From Nocardioides lianchengensis (lineage in GTDB: Bacteria > Actinomycetota > Actinomycetes > Propionibacteriales > Nocardioidaceae): DNA of 64,000 nucleotides. Below, one piece after another: positions 1-7,208 of this stretch; the stretch's first letter is position 1, and the number at the start of each line of letters is the position of its first letter. The DNA lies in the NCBI RefSeq assembly GCF_900101465.1, contig NZ_FMZM01000005.1, positions 225,384-289,383 of the forward strand. Reading direction: 5' to 3'. The notes beneath the pieces were generated by a model. It did not search any database and had not been told where the DNA came from. It saw only the letters and a program-made list of their open reading frames with translations. Position numbers and translations under genes: made by a program.

Positions 1-644
1 CCGCCCATCACCCCGGTCTGGTTGGAGGAGACCCAGACGACCTGGTTCTCGGCGGCACGGGCGGCGTCGTAGAGGTCGAACAGCCGCGACTGGCGGTCCT
101 GCGGGAGCCGGGACGCGCGGTCGGTCACCGACGCCGGCCAGGCCGAGAGGCAGGCCAGCACCGTCGCGCCGTCCAGGGCCAGCGACCGGGCCGCCTCGGG
201 GAAGGTCTTGTCGTAGTCGATGAGCATGCCGAGCCGACCGACCGGGGTGTCGAACGCGGTGAACGCGTCGCCGGCGGCGTACACGAGGGACTCGCCGGCG
301 GGCTGGTGCACCTTGCGGTGGCGGCCCAGGACACCGTCGCCGGACACGCACAGGGCCGAGTTGTAGAGCAGCGGGCCGGCCTCCTCGGCGTACCCGAAGC
401 AGACCACCATCGGGCCGGCCATCGCGACGATCCGGCCCACCTCGAACGAGTCCTCGCTCAGCGCCGGCGGCAGGGCGTACGGGTCGGGGTGCCGCAGGTC
501 GGACAGGTAGCCGCCCAGCGTGGCATCGGGCAGCACCAGCAGGTCGACGCCCGCGGTCCGGGCGTCGCCGATGATGCCCTCCACCTTCGCCAGGGCCCGT
601 TCCAGGTCGCGACCGAAGTGGGCGGCGACCGCGCCCAACCTCAT
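1..644 (-). CDS. Nitrilase-superfamily paralogue, catalytic Cys and Glu replaced (partial, runs off left edge)
   Basis: Only the first 214 codons are inside the window. The fold is carbon-nitrogen hydrolase and the protein is clearly a paralogue of the intact nitrilase at 2221..3093. That enzyme has the triad Glu43-Lys121-Cys153 (motifs LPEACLGGYL, YRKVHQP, LLICYDKAFPEA). Here the same blocks read LPDATLGGYL (Asp40), HRKVHQP (Lys111 kept) and MLIDYDKTFPEA (Asp143). The nucleophile is therefore gone, while the surrounding core is well kept with no stop or frameshift in the visible part. Amide or nitrile hydrolysis by the usual mechanism is not expected; a structural or regulatory partner of the active nitrilase is my inference. 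The start at 644 lies 10 bases after the flavoprotein stop and has a GAGG-type ribosome site upstream. It is the last visible gene of the cluster. Confidence 0.85.
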   Translation of the reverse strand, partial: MRLGAVAAHFGRDLERALAKVEGIIGDARTAGVDLLVLPDATLGGYLSDLRHPDPYALPPALSEDSFEVGRIVAMAGPMVVCFGYAEEAGPLLYNSALCVSGDGVLGRHRKVHQPAGESLVYAAGDAFTAFDTPVGRLGMLIDYDKTFPEAARSLALDGATVLACLSAWPASVTDRASRLPQDRQSRLFDLYDAARAAENQVVWVSSNQTGVMG

Positions 645-654
645 GAGCACCGCC

Positions 655-1929
655 TCACCCGGCTGCCACCCGGTCGAAGGCGCCGGTGATGGCGGTCGCG
701 ACGTGCTCGGCGTCCCGGGCGATGCCGTGGAAGCGCCCCGAACCCCAGGTGTGCAGCCAGGGGAGCCCGAGGAAGTACAGGCCGGGCACGGACGTCACGC
801 CCCGGGTATGGGTCGGTCGACCGGTGCCGTCGAAGACCCCGACCTGCACCCAGCGGTAGTCGGGGCGGTAGCCGATCGCCCACACCACCGAGGTGACGCC
901 TTCCGCGGCGAGGTCGAGCGAGGTGGGCTCCGACTCCGGCACCCAGACCGGCTCGTACGGCGCGCCCGCGGGCGCGTCGATCCCCTGCGCCTCGATGTGC
1001 CGGTCGATGTCGCGGCAGATCGAGTTGTAGACCGCGTCCGCGCCGTCGAGCGCCGCGGTGAGCGTCGGCCGGAACGACAGCGCGCCGTCGCGCCCGCCGT
1101 CGAGCAGGCCGTAGAGCCGCATCCCCTCCAGCGCGAACTGCCGCAGGTCGATGTCGCGCCCGCCGTCGCGGCCGGTGACGTAGTGGTTGGTCTTCTCGCG
1201 AGCGGCCACGCCACCGGGGTACTGCGCGACCGGGGTGTCGTAGAGCCCCATGTCCGCCAACCAGGTCATGCAGTCGCGGCCGCGGTGGAAGCGGGCCACT
1301 CGCGGAGCGTCGCCGAGCGCGAGATGCACCTGGCGGCCCGCGAGGTGCAGGTCCTCGGCGATCTGGGCGCCGGACTGGCCGGACCCCACCACCAGCACGG
1401 CGCCCTCGGGCAGCTGGTCGTCGTTGCGGTAGTCGGCCGACTGCAGCTGGGTGATCGACGGATCCAGCGCGCTGGCCCACGACGGCACGATCGGCAGGTG
1501 GTAGCCGCCGGTCGCCAGCACCACGTGCTCGGCCTCCCACGTCTCCTCGCCGTCGGGGCCGGAGGTGGTCAGCACGAAGCCACCGCCCTCCCGCTCGGTC
1601 AGCCGGGTCACGGCCGTGTGCTCGACGACCGGCGGGTCGAAGGTCGGCGCGTAGCCGGACAACCACGCGACGATCTCGTCGCGGCCCATGAAGCCGTCGG
1701 GCTCCGGCCCGTCGTACGCGTAGCCGGGCAGCCGGCAGTGCCAGTTGGGCGTGACCAGGGTGAAGTTGTCCCAGCGCCGGTCCCGCCACTCGTGGCCGAG
1801 GGTCTTGGCCTCGAGGACGACGTGGTCGACGCCGTCGCGGGTGAGGAACCAGCTGGTCGACAGGCCGGCTTGGCCGCCGCCGACGATCGCGACCGTCGTC
1901 CGCCGGTGGTCGAGCTTGTGGAGACTCAT
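655..1929 (-). CDS. MSMEG_0569-family flavin-dependent oxidoreductase (Nit1C cluster)
   Basis: 424 residues. An FAD-binding Rossmann motif (VAIVGGGQAGLS, about residues 13-24) opens the protein, and a second dinucleotide motif (VLVVGSGQSGAQIAEDL, about residues 175-195) suggests NAD(P)H binding, the layout of flavin monooxygenases and related oxidoreductases. A late GxxP-type segment (FLGLPWLHTWGSGRF) is typical of the family. Membership of the MSMEG_0569 family is recognised from the sequence and from its fixed neighbours; in Pseudomonas Nit1C nomenclature this position is NitH. The substrate is unknown. Its ATG overlaps the TGA of the MSMEG_0570-family gene by four bases (ATGA), so the two are very likely translationally coupled. 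Assignment to the family is strong, precise chemistry unknown. Confidence 0.9.
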   Translation of the reverse strand: MSLHKLDHRRTTVAIVGGGQAGLSTSWFLTRDGVDHVVLEAKTLGHEWRDRRWDNFTLVTPNWHCRLPGYAYDGPEPDGFMGRDEIVAWLSGYAPTFDPPVVEHTAVTRLTEREGGGFVLTTSGPDGEETWEAEHVVLATGGYHLPIVPSWASALDPSITQLQSADYRNDDQLPEGAVLVVGSGQSGAQIAEDLHLAGRQVHLALGDAPRVARFHRGRDCMTWLADMGLYDTPVAQYPGGVAAREKTNHYVTGRDGGRDIDLRQFALEGMRLYGLLDGGRDGALSFRPTLTAALDGADAVYNSICRDIDRHIEAQGIDAPAGAPYEPVWVPESEPTSLDLAAEGVTSVVWAIGYRPDYRWVQVGVFDGTGRPTHTRGVTSVPGLYFLGLPWLHTWGSGRFHGIARDAEHVATAITGAFDRVAAG

Positions 1930-2228
1930 GACGGGTCCTTCGGGAGGGGCGGGTGGAGGGAGAGGACCTCGACGAGCGCCTCAGGGTCGTACGACGCCGC
2001 CGAGCGGCGTACCTGCTCGGTGGTGGCCGCGGCGGAGGTGCAGGCGAAGCCGAACTTCTCCTTGACCCGGGCGCTGGCGATCGCCAGCGCGGTCTCGGAG
2101 CGGTGCGCGAAGTCGGCGACGGAGTACGACGCGCCCGCGGCCAGGAAGTCGTGCACCACCAGCGAGGGCGAGTAGCAGTCCTCGACCCGGCCGTCGGGCC
2201 AGCGCACGGAGAAGGTCATCTCAGGCAT
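1926..2228 (-). CDS. MSMEG_0570-family nitrogen starvation response protein
   Basis: 100 residues. The conserved opening MPEMTFSVRWPDG and the block CYSPSLVVHDFL identify the small MSMEG_0570 family, a constant companion of the nitrilase in Nit1C clusters (NitB/NitG-type small protein). No enzyme motif is visible and its biochemical role is unknown. The start at 2228 is chosen over the internal Met four codons later because GGGAG sits seven bases upstream and relatives begin MPEM. The start overlaps the last eight bases of the nitrilase gene, and its stop overlaps the start of the flavoprotein gene, so it is embedded in the operon. Named for induction under nitrogen starvation in mycobacteria. 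Confidence 0.88.
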   Translation of the reverse strand: MPEMTFSVRWPDGRVEDCYSPSLVVHDFLAAGASYSVADFAHRSETALAIASARVKEKFGFACTSAAATTEQVRRSAASYDPEALVEVLSLHPPLPKDPS

Positions 2229-3093
2229 GGACGTTCTCCCGCTCGGTCGCGGTGTAGAGGTCGGGACGCCGGTCGCGCAGGTGGAACATCGCCCGGCGGG
2301 CTGTGTCGAGCGATTCCTCGAGGTCGAAGGAGGCGACGGCCATGCCCTCGTCGACGCCGGTCGTCGCCACGACGTCGCCGCCGGGGCCGACCACCTTGGC
2401 GTTGCCGACGAAGCGCAGCGACCCGAACGTGCCGGTCTGGTTCGCGGCCACCCAGACGAGCTGGTTCTCCAGCGCGCGGGCCTGGTCGAAGATGTTGAAC
2501 CGGTGGGTCCACCGGTCGTCGGCCAACGACGTCGCGCTCGCGGTCCGGGAGGCGGGCCACGCGGAGATGCAGGCCACGACACGGGCGTCGTCGAGGGCGA
2601 GCGCGCGGGCCGCCTCGGGGAAGGCCTTGTCGTAGCAGATCAGCAGGCCCATCCGGCCGATCGGGCTGTCGAAGGCCCGGAACTCCTGGCCCGGCGAGTA
2701 GTAGAGGCTCTCGCCCAACGGCTGGTGCACCTTGCGGTAGACGCCGAGCACGCCGTCGCCGGTGACCGCCGCTGCGCTGTTGTAGCGCTCGTGCCCGTCG
2801 CCCTCGCAGAAGCCGACGACGACCGTCATCTCCCGCGCCAGCTCGGCGATCCGCCGCAGCTCCGGGCCGCCCAGGTCCATGACCGGGGGCAGGTCGGCCG
2901 GCTTCTCGTCGTGGCTCCCGTCGCGACCGCTGCCCAGCACCGACAGGTAGCCGCCGAGACAGGCCTCGGGGAGGGCGAGCAGGGCTGCGCCCCGGGCGCG
3001 GGCGTCGTCGATCAGGGTGCCGATCCGGGCGAGGTTCTCCTCGACGCCCCGGCCGAAGTTGCCGCCCACGGCGGCGACGGACGTGGTGGTCAT
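2221..3093 (-). CDS. Nitrilase, Sll0784 / Nit1C family
   Basis: 290 residues, the normal length for the family. The complete catalytic triad is visible: Glu43 in LPEACLGGYL, Lys121 in YRKVHQPLGES and Cys153 in LLICYDKAFPEA. These enzymes hydrolyse nitriles to acid and ammonia; a homologue in Pseudomonas fluorescens is needed for growth on cyanide as nitrogen source (Nit1C, NitC). The ATG at 3093 overlaps the stop of the GNAT-AIR synthase gene by four bases, and its own end overlaps the MSMEG_0570-family start. The context (nitrogen-starvation families plus a GlnR-like site upstream of the operon) supports a role in scavenging nitrogen. The native substrate cannot be read from sequence. Confidence 0.93.
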   Translation of the reverse strand: MTTTSVAAVGGNFGRGVEENLARIGTLIDDARARGAALLALPEACLGGYLSVLGSGRDGSHDEKPADLPPVMDLGGPELRRIAELAREMTVVVGFCEGDGHERYNSAAAVTGDGVLGVYRKVHQPLGESLYYSPGQEFRAFDSPIGRMGLLICYDKAFPEAARALALDDARVVACISAWPASRTASATSLADDRWTHRFNIFDQARALENQLVWVAANQTGTFGSLRFVGNAKVVGPGGDVVATTGVDEGMAVASFDLEESLDTARRAMFHLRDRRPDLYTATERENVHA

Positions 3094-4520
3094 GCTGCTC
3101 CCAATCCGGTGACGGGCGAGGTGATCGCCTCGGTGACGACGCCGTCCGGCCAGCGCAGGCCGACCCCGGTGCCGTGGGTGAGCTCCCCGCAGACCTGCGA
3201 GGTGAGGAAGCCGGGCAGGTCGGCCTCGGCCGGCGCCCGCTCCGTGGTGACCATCGCGAAGCCGGGGAAGCAGGTGAGCCAGTCGCCGTACGACGCCGCG
3301 TCGGGCGCGGGCACGTCGGCGACGTCAAGGACCGCGCGGCAGCCGCTGGCCTCGGCCAGCATCCCGGTGGTGCCGACCAGGCCACTCATGGAGACGTCCT
3401 TGGCGGCGGCCGGAGCCAGGCCCGGGACGACGCCGGCGAGCGAGCGCAGCTCGGCCGAGGTGCGGTGCGAGGACGAGTCCCACTGGGCGCCGGTGTAGCC
3501 CGGGCGCCAGGAGCCACCGAGGTCGGCGGTGAGCCGCACGGCCTGGCCGACGCGCCCACCCCCTCCCGGGACAGGGGCGGACGTGCGACCCAGGGCGGTG
3601 ACCGACAGGGCGGCCGGTACCCCCAGCTGGGTGTGCCCGCCCAGCACCGGGACGCCCCAGGCCCGCGAGGCCTCGCCGAGGCCGCGGACGATCCGGCGGG
3701 CGAACGACGCGTCGCGCGCGCCGATCGCGTCGAGCATCCCGACCGGGGCGGCGCCCATCGCGGAGAGGTCGTTGAGGTTGACCAGTGCGGCGCACCAGCC
3801 CGCCCACTCCGGGTCCCGCTCGACCATGGCCGGCAGGATCGCGTCGCAGGCGGCGACCAGGTCGCTGCCGGGGACCGGGGCGCCGTCGTCGCCGAGGAAC
3901 CCGGCACCGCTGTCGACCAGCGTGCCGACCAGGTCGCCGAGGGCGGCCTTGGTGCTGTCGGCCAGCCGCTGCACGCGGGCGACCGGCCAGTCGACCACGA
4001 CGTGCGGGTGGCCGTGCAGGTGCACCCGCTCGCGCGGCACCCAGCCGAGGCGCCGGAACAGCCGCTCGTTCTGGGCCTGCACGGTGGCGTCGAAGCGGAG
4101 GGCGCCTGCGGCCTCGGCCGTCGCGCAGGCGGCCCGGACCAGCGCGGCCCCGACGCCCCCGACGGTGGTCGAGGTGCGAGCGGAGCGAGCCTCGAGACCC
4201 CGCGCGTCGGGCGCGACCACCAGCCGCGAGCCGCGCCACCAGCCGATGTCGCGACCCGGGAGCGCCGGGTGCAGCCGGACCCCGCCGAGCACCTCGCCGT
4301 CGGTCGCCCGGGCGACCAGCACGATCGTGCGCGGGTCGTCGTCCACGTCGTCGGCGTCGGTGCCGGCGAAGAGCCCCTGCTCGCGGACGAAGACGTCACG
4401 GCGCAGGGCCCGGTAGGCGTCCAGCTCGGCGCCCTCGGCCCGGACCACCACGCAGGGGTCCAGGCCGGGCGCCGGCCGGCGGGCGCCGAGCAGGACCACG
4501 TCGTCGAGCAGCTCGGTCAT
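3090..4520 (-). CDS. Fusion of GNAT acetyltransferase and AIR synthase-related (PurM-like) domains
   Basis: 476 residues carrying two Nit1C functions in one chain. The N-terminal part (about 1-185) is a GNAT-fold domain of the MSMEG_0567/Sll0786 family, with the acetyl-CoA loop region around VGGVGAALVRAA and the ending RLFRRLGW. The C-terminal part (about 190-476) is the Sll0787-type AIR synthase-like domain, with FLGDDGAPVPGSDL and NLNDLSAMGA, resembling the ATP-binding DD and N-DLxAMG motifs of PurM-like proteins. In many Nit1C clusters these are separate genes (NitE, NitF). Start at 4520 overlaps the radical SAM stop (ATGA). Together the cluster looks like a pathway that activates and amidates or acetylates a product of the nitrilase reaction, which is inference. 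Confidence 0.88.
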   Translation of the reverse strand: MTELLDDVVLLGARRPAPGLDPCVVVRAEGAELDAYRALRRDVFVREQGLFAGTDADDVDDDPRTIVLVARATDGEVLGGVRLHPALPGRDIGWWRGSRLVVAPDARGLEARSARTSTTVGGVGAALVRAACATAEAAGALRFDATVQAQNERLFRRLGWVPRERVHLHGHPHVVVDWPVARVQRLADSTKAALGDLVGTLVDSGAGFLGDDGAPVPGSDLVAACDAILPAMVERDPEWAGWCAALVNLNDLSAMGAAPVGMLDAIGARDASFARRIVRGLGEASRAWGVPVLGGHTQLGVPAALSVTALGRTSAPVPGGGGRVGQAVRLTADLGGSWRPGYTGAQWDSSSHRTSAELRSLAGVVPGLAPAAAKDVSMSGLVGTTGMLAEASGCRAVLDVADVPAPDAASYGDWLTCFPGFAMVTTERAPAEADLPGFLTSQVCGELTHGTGVGLRWPDGVVTEAITSPVTGLGAA

Positions 4521-5596
4521 GACGCGTCCTGCTCGCTGCAGGCGCCGAGGGCCGAGCAGGCCCCGCACGCGGCACAGCCCGCGGCCTGACCGGCGCCCAC
4601 CATGCCGGCCGCGCGGAGGGCGGCGGCCACGCGACTGGTCACGTCGTACAGGACCTCGCGCGCCGGCGCCTCGGCCCCGTCGACGTCGGTGGCCAGGGTG
4701 CCGGCCAGCGGCCGGAACGGGACCACGAACGGGTAGACGCCCATCGCGATCAGCTCGGTCGCGCCGGCGACCAGCTCGTCCGGGTCCTCGCCCAGGCCGA
4801 CCAGGAGGTACGTCGACACCTGGTTCCAGCCGAAGACGCGGACCGCCTCGGCCCAGGCGGCGCGGTACTCGCTCAGCGGCACCGAGCCCTTCCCCGGCAT
4901 CCAGCGCCGCCGGGCGTCCTCGTCGAGCGACTCGACGTGGATGCCGATCGAGCGGGCGCCGGCGTCGTACAGCTCCTGGATGGTGGCCAGGTCGCCGGGC
5001 GGCTCGCACTGCACCTGGATCGGCAGGTCGGGCAGCACCTCGCGCACCGCGCGGACGCAGCGGGCCAGATGGGTGGCCCCGCGGTCGCGGCCGTTGGAGG
5101 TGCCGGTGGTCATCACCATCTGGGTGATGCCGTCGAGGTCGTACGCCGCCTGGGCCACCTCGGCGATCTGGGCCGGGGTCTTCACCGCGACCGTCGAGCC
5201 CTGGTTGAGCGACTCCTCGATCGCGCAGAAGCGGCAGCGCTCGGCGTCGTCGTAGCGGACGCAGGTCTGGACGACGGTGGTGGCGAGCACGTGCGACGAG
5301 TGCAGGCGGGCGATCTTCTCGTAGGAGACGCCGTCGGCGGTGGAGAGGTCGTAGAAGCGCGGGCGGGCCACGCTCTCCACCCCCATGCCGGTGTCGGCGC
5401 CGTCGAGGAGGAGCTTGCCGCCGCGCACCGAGTACGGCGAGCGCGGGTTGAGGGGGATGGCCGCGCCGACGCCGTCCAGGAGGACGTGCCCGTCGTCGCT
5501 GGGACCCGCGCCGGAGCGGCGCGAGACGGGGGCGTCGAGCAGCCGGATGCCCTGGATGGCGACATCGACGCGGGTGCTGTCGTTCGGCGCGGCCAT
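4517..5596 (-). CDS. MSMEG_0568-family radical SAM protein
   Basis: 359 residues. The presumed SAM-cluster cysteines are Cys112, Cys121 and Cys124 in TCVRYDDAERCRFCAIEE, that is a CX8CX2C spacing rather than the usual CX3CX2C. The rest of the TIM-barrel region (MVMTTGTSNGRDRG, IQVQCEPPGD, GIHVESLDE, YLLVGLGEDPDE) looks like a biotin-synthase/lipoyl-synthase style radical SAM core. A second cysteine group ends the protein (CAACGACSALGAC), possibly an auxiliary iron-sulfur site. Corresponds to NitD of the Nit1C cluster. Its stop overlaps the fusion gene start, and nine bases separate its start from the upstream gene. Reaction unknown. Confidence 0.9.
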   Translation of the reverse strand: MAAPNDSTRVDVAIQGIRLLDAPVSRRSGAGPSDDGHVLLDGVGAAIPLNPRSPYSVRGGKLLLDGADTGMGVESVARPRFYDLSTADGVSYEKIARLHSSHVLATTVVQTCVRYDDAERCRFCAIEESLNQGSTVAVKTPAQIAEVAQAAYDLDGITQMVMTTGTSNGRDRGATHLARCVRAVREVLPDLPIQVQCEPPGDLATIQELYDAGARSIGIHVESLDEDARRRWMPGKGSVPLSEYRAAWAEAVRVFGWNQVSTYLLVGLGEDPDELVAGATELIAMGVYPFVVPFRPLAGTLATDVDGAEAPAREVLYDVTSRVAAALRAAGMVGAGQAAGCAACGACSALGACSEQDAS

Positions 5597-5605
5597 CTCA
5601 GGGCC

Positions 5606-6130
5606 TCAGAGGTTGTAGACGGAGTTGATGATGGCGCCCTTGTTGGCGAAGTGGATGACCGCGTCCTGCACGTCCAGCGGGTGGCAGGGGATCACGCCCT
5701 CGATCAGGTCCTCCTCGCGCTGCCCGTGCAGGGCCATCCCGAAGCGGCAGCACAACACCGTGCCGCCCTCCTTGATGAAGGTCTTGATGGCGTCGTTCAT
5801 GTTCTGGTTGCCCGGGAAGGCCACGTCGCCCGTGGTCGGGAAGCCGCGGGTGTCGGCGCACGCCAGCGCGCCGGGCCCGTAGAAGTAGAGCGTCGCGTCG
5901 AAGCCCTTGCGCAGCGCACGGGTGGTCTGCAGCACCGCGACGAAGCTGACCGAGGACTCGTGCGGGATGCCGTGGACCAGGGTCAGCCACGCCTGGCCCT
6001 CGCTGGCCTGGTAGTCCGGGAAGAGCTTGGTGGAGCCGTAGAGGTTGGTCCCCTTGGCCTGCGAGGGGTGGGGGATCTCGCTGACCGACTTCTGCATGTT
6101 GGCGAGGATCTCGTCGTCGAACGCGGGCAT
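5606..6130 (-). CDS. MSMEG_0572/Sll0783-family nitrogen starvation response protein
   Basis: 174 residues, full length. The sequence FDATLYFYGPGALAC followed by a GGTVLCCRFGMALHG segment recalls the DsrE-like alpha/beta fold, and the ending VIHFANKGAIINSVYNL is typical of the Sll0783 family. In Synechocystis, Sll0783 is induced by nitrogen starvation and needed for polyhydroxybutyrate accumulation, but its molecular activity is not established. Two cysteines (LCCRFG) and one more at GVIPCHP could be functional. It lies nine bases upstream of the radical SAM start on the same strand. Confidence 0.9.
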   Translation of the reverse strand: MPAFDDEILANMQKSVSEIPHPSQAKGTNLYGSTKLFPDYQASEGQAWLTLVHGIPHESSVSFVAVLQTTRALRKGFDATLYFYGPGALACADTRGFPTTGDVAFPGNQNMNDAIKTFIKEGGTVLCCRFGMALHGQREEDLIEGVIPCHPLDVQDAVIHFANKGAIINSVYNL

Positions 6131-6178
6131 CGCATCTCCTGGTGTGGTGGTGGGTGTCGCTCTCGGGTGGTGCGTCTC

Positions 6179-7003
6179 TCAGCCGTAGAGGGCCTCGAAG
6201 TTCTGGTGGAAGAAGGCGGCGGCCAGGTCGCCGTCGCCGGCGGCGGCGCGGAGCCGGGCGTGCTCGCCCTCGAAGTCGCCCCACGGGGTGTCGGTGGCGA
6301 AGAGCACGCGGTCGTGGCCGATCCCGCGGCGCTCGATCTCGGCGACCAGCCAGGTCGGCGCGAAGCCGATCGCCCAGCTGGTGTCGGTGTAGACGCGCTT
6401 GCCGGACTCGATCCAGTCGAAGAGCCGGTGGCCGATCAGCTTCAGGTGGCCGCTCATGCCGCCGCCCAGGTGGACCAGGTGGATCTTGGTGGCGTCGCCG
6501 TACCTCTCGACGAGCTGGCCGACCTGGTCCAGGTCGGACGCCGCGCCGGGGGAGGTGTGCACGTGCACGACCAGGTCCCGCTCGGCGGCGGTGGTGAAGA
6601 TCCGGTCCAGCTGCTCGGCGCAGTCGGGGTCGGACGGGCTGCCGCCCAGCAGGAAGCTGGTCTTCAGGGCCCGGACCCCGTCCTCGCCGGCCAGCGCCAG
6701 CGCCCCGTCGTTGCGGGCCTCGTCGGACGCCTTCGGGCTCACCCACAGCCCGCACCGCACCCGGTCGTCGGCCTGCGCGGCCTCGACGGCCAGGTTGTTG
6801 AACCCGAAGGCCAGGTCCGGGTCCGGCACGCCGTAGTTCGGCAGCACCAGCGTCCGCTCCACGCCCTCGGCGTCCAGCGTCGCCAGGAACTCCTGCACCG
6901 TCGCGGTCGCGGTGGTGTCCGGACTCACCGGCGGCCCGCCGTAGAAGGCGTACGCCGGCAGCACGCCGATGTGGCGGTGGGCGTCGTGGGGGGAGACGGG
7001 CAT
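6179..7003 (-). CDS. Amidohydrolase (amidohydrolase_2 type), first gene of the nitrilase cluster
   Basis: 274 residues. Metal-ligand motifs of the amidohydrolase TIM barrel are visible: HRH near the N-terminus (residues 8-10), VHVHTSPG, HLVHLGGG and the late Asp in FATDTPWGDF. This pattern fits the PF04909 group, which includes decarboxylases and hydrolases acting on small acids. The start at 7003 (MPVSPHDAHRH) is used because codons further upstream encode a low-quality extension through repeat DNA. It is separated by 48 bases from the Sll0783-family gene and shares its strand, so it is probably the operon leader gene; the substrate, perhaps the nitrilase product, is inferred only from position. 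Confidence 0.85.
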   Translation of the reverse strand: MPVSPHDAHRHIGVLPAYAFYGGPPVSPDTTATATVQEFLATLDAEGVERTLVLPNYGVPDPDLAFGFNNLAVEAAQADDRVRCGLWVSPKASDEARNDGALALAGEDGVRALKTSFLLGGSPSDPDCAEQLDRIFTTAAERDLVVHVHTSPGAASDLDQVGQLVERYGDATKIHLVHLGGGMSGHLKLIGHRLFDWIESGKRVYTDTSWAIGFAPTWLVAEIERRGIGHDRVLFATDTPWGDFEGEHARLRAAAGDGDLAAAFFHQNFEALYG

Positions 7004-7026
7004 GGCGGCAACGCTCCGCCGGTGCT

Positions 7027-7042
7027 GTTTCCGACTGGTTAC
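7027..7042 (-). promoter_or_regulatory. GlnR-like box upstream of the nitrilase operon
   Basis: Read on the minus strand this is GTAAC-CAGTCG-GAAAC, an exact match to the actinobacterial GlnR half-site pattern GTnAC-n6-GAAAC. It ends 24 bases before the amidohydrolase start codon. A weaker element GTAAC-n6-CTTAC lies exactly 44 bp further upstream (7071..7086). GlnR is the global nitrogen regulator of actinobacteria, and homologous clusters are nitrogen-starvation induced, so the site makes sense. The position is close to the start codon for an activator, which lowers confidence in the exact mode of action. Confidence 0.5.
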
Positions 7043-7106
7043 GGCAGGAATGCGATGTGCGACCCAGCGCGTAAGGATCCTGTTACCCGATGGCGCCCCC
7101 TCCGCT

Positions 7107-7146
7107 GGTTGAGGTGTGAGGAGCGCCAGCGACGAGCCTCGAAACC
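7107..7146 (+). repeat. Palindromic intergenic repeat, family A, copy 1
   Basis: A 40-base imperfect palindrome starting GGTTGAGGTGTGAGGAGCG and ending CGAGCCTCGAAACC. Copy 2 lies at 7169..7208, starting exactly 62 bases later, and copy 3 at 56594..56633. The arms GGTT...AACC and the inner GAG/CTC pairs can fold into a hairpin. Followed by a G-rich spacer containing TGGGTGGGG. Confidence 0.85.
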
Positions 7147-7168
7147 GGCGTGGGTGGGGCTGTGCGCT

Positions 7169-7208
7169 GGTTGAGGTGTGAGGAGCGCTAGCGACGAGCC
7201 TCGAAACC
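7169..7208 (+). repeat. Palindromic intergenic repeat, family A, copy 2
   Basis: Differs from copy 1 only by C to T at one central base (GCGCTAGCGACG instead of GCGCCAGCGACG) over 40 bases, so the duplication is recent or homogenised. The centre of this copy (AGCGCTAGCG) is more symmetric than in copy 1. Confidence 0.85.

Noticed and set aside
520..2175. Plus-strand frame of 551 codons opposite the nitrilase cluster
   Set aside because: Opposes three recognised genes and shows no motif; typical of high-GC third-position bias.
3090..4520. Frameshift suspected because two families occur in one gene
   Set aside because: The frame is continuous, both domains are complete and the linker is protein-like, so a true fusion is more likely.
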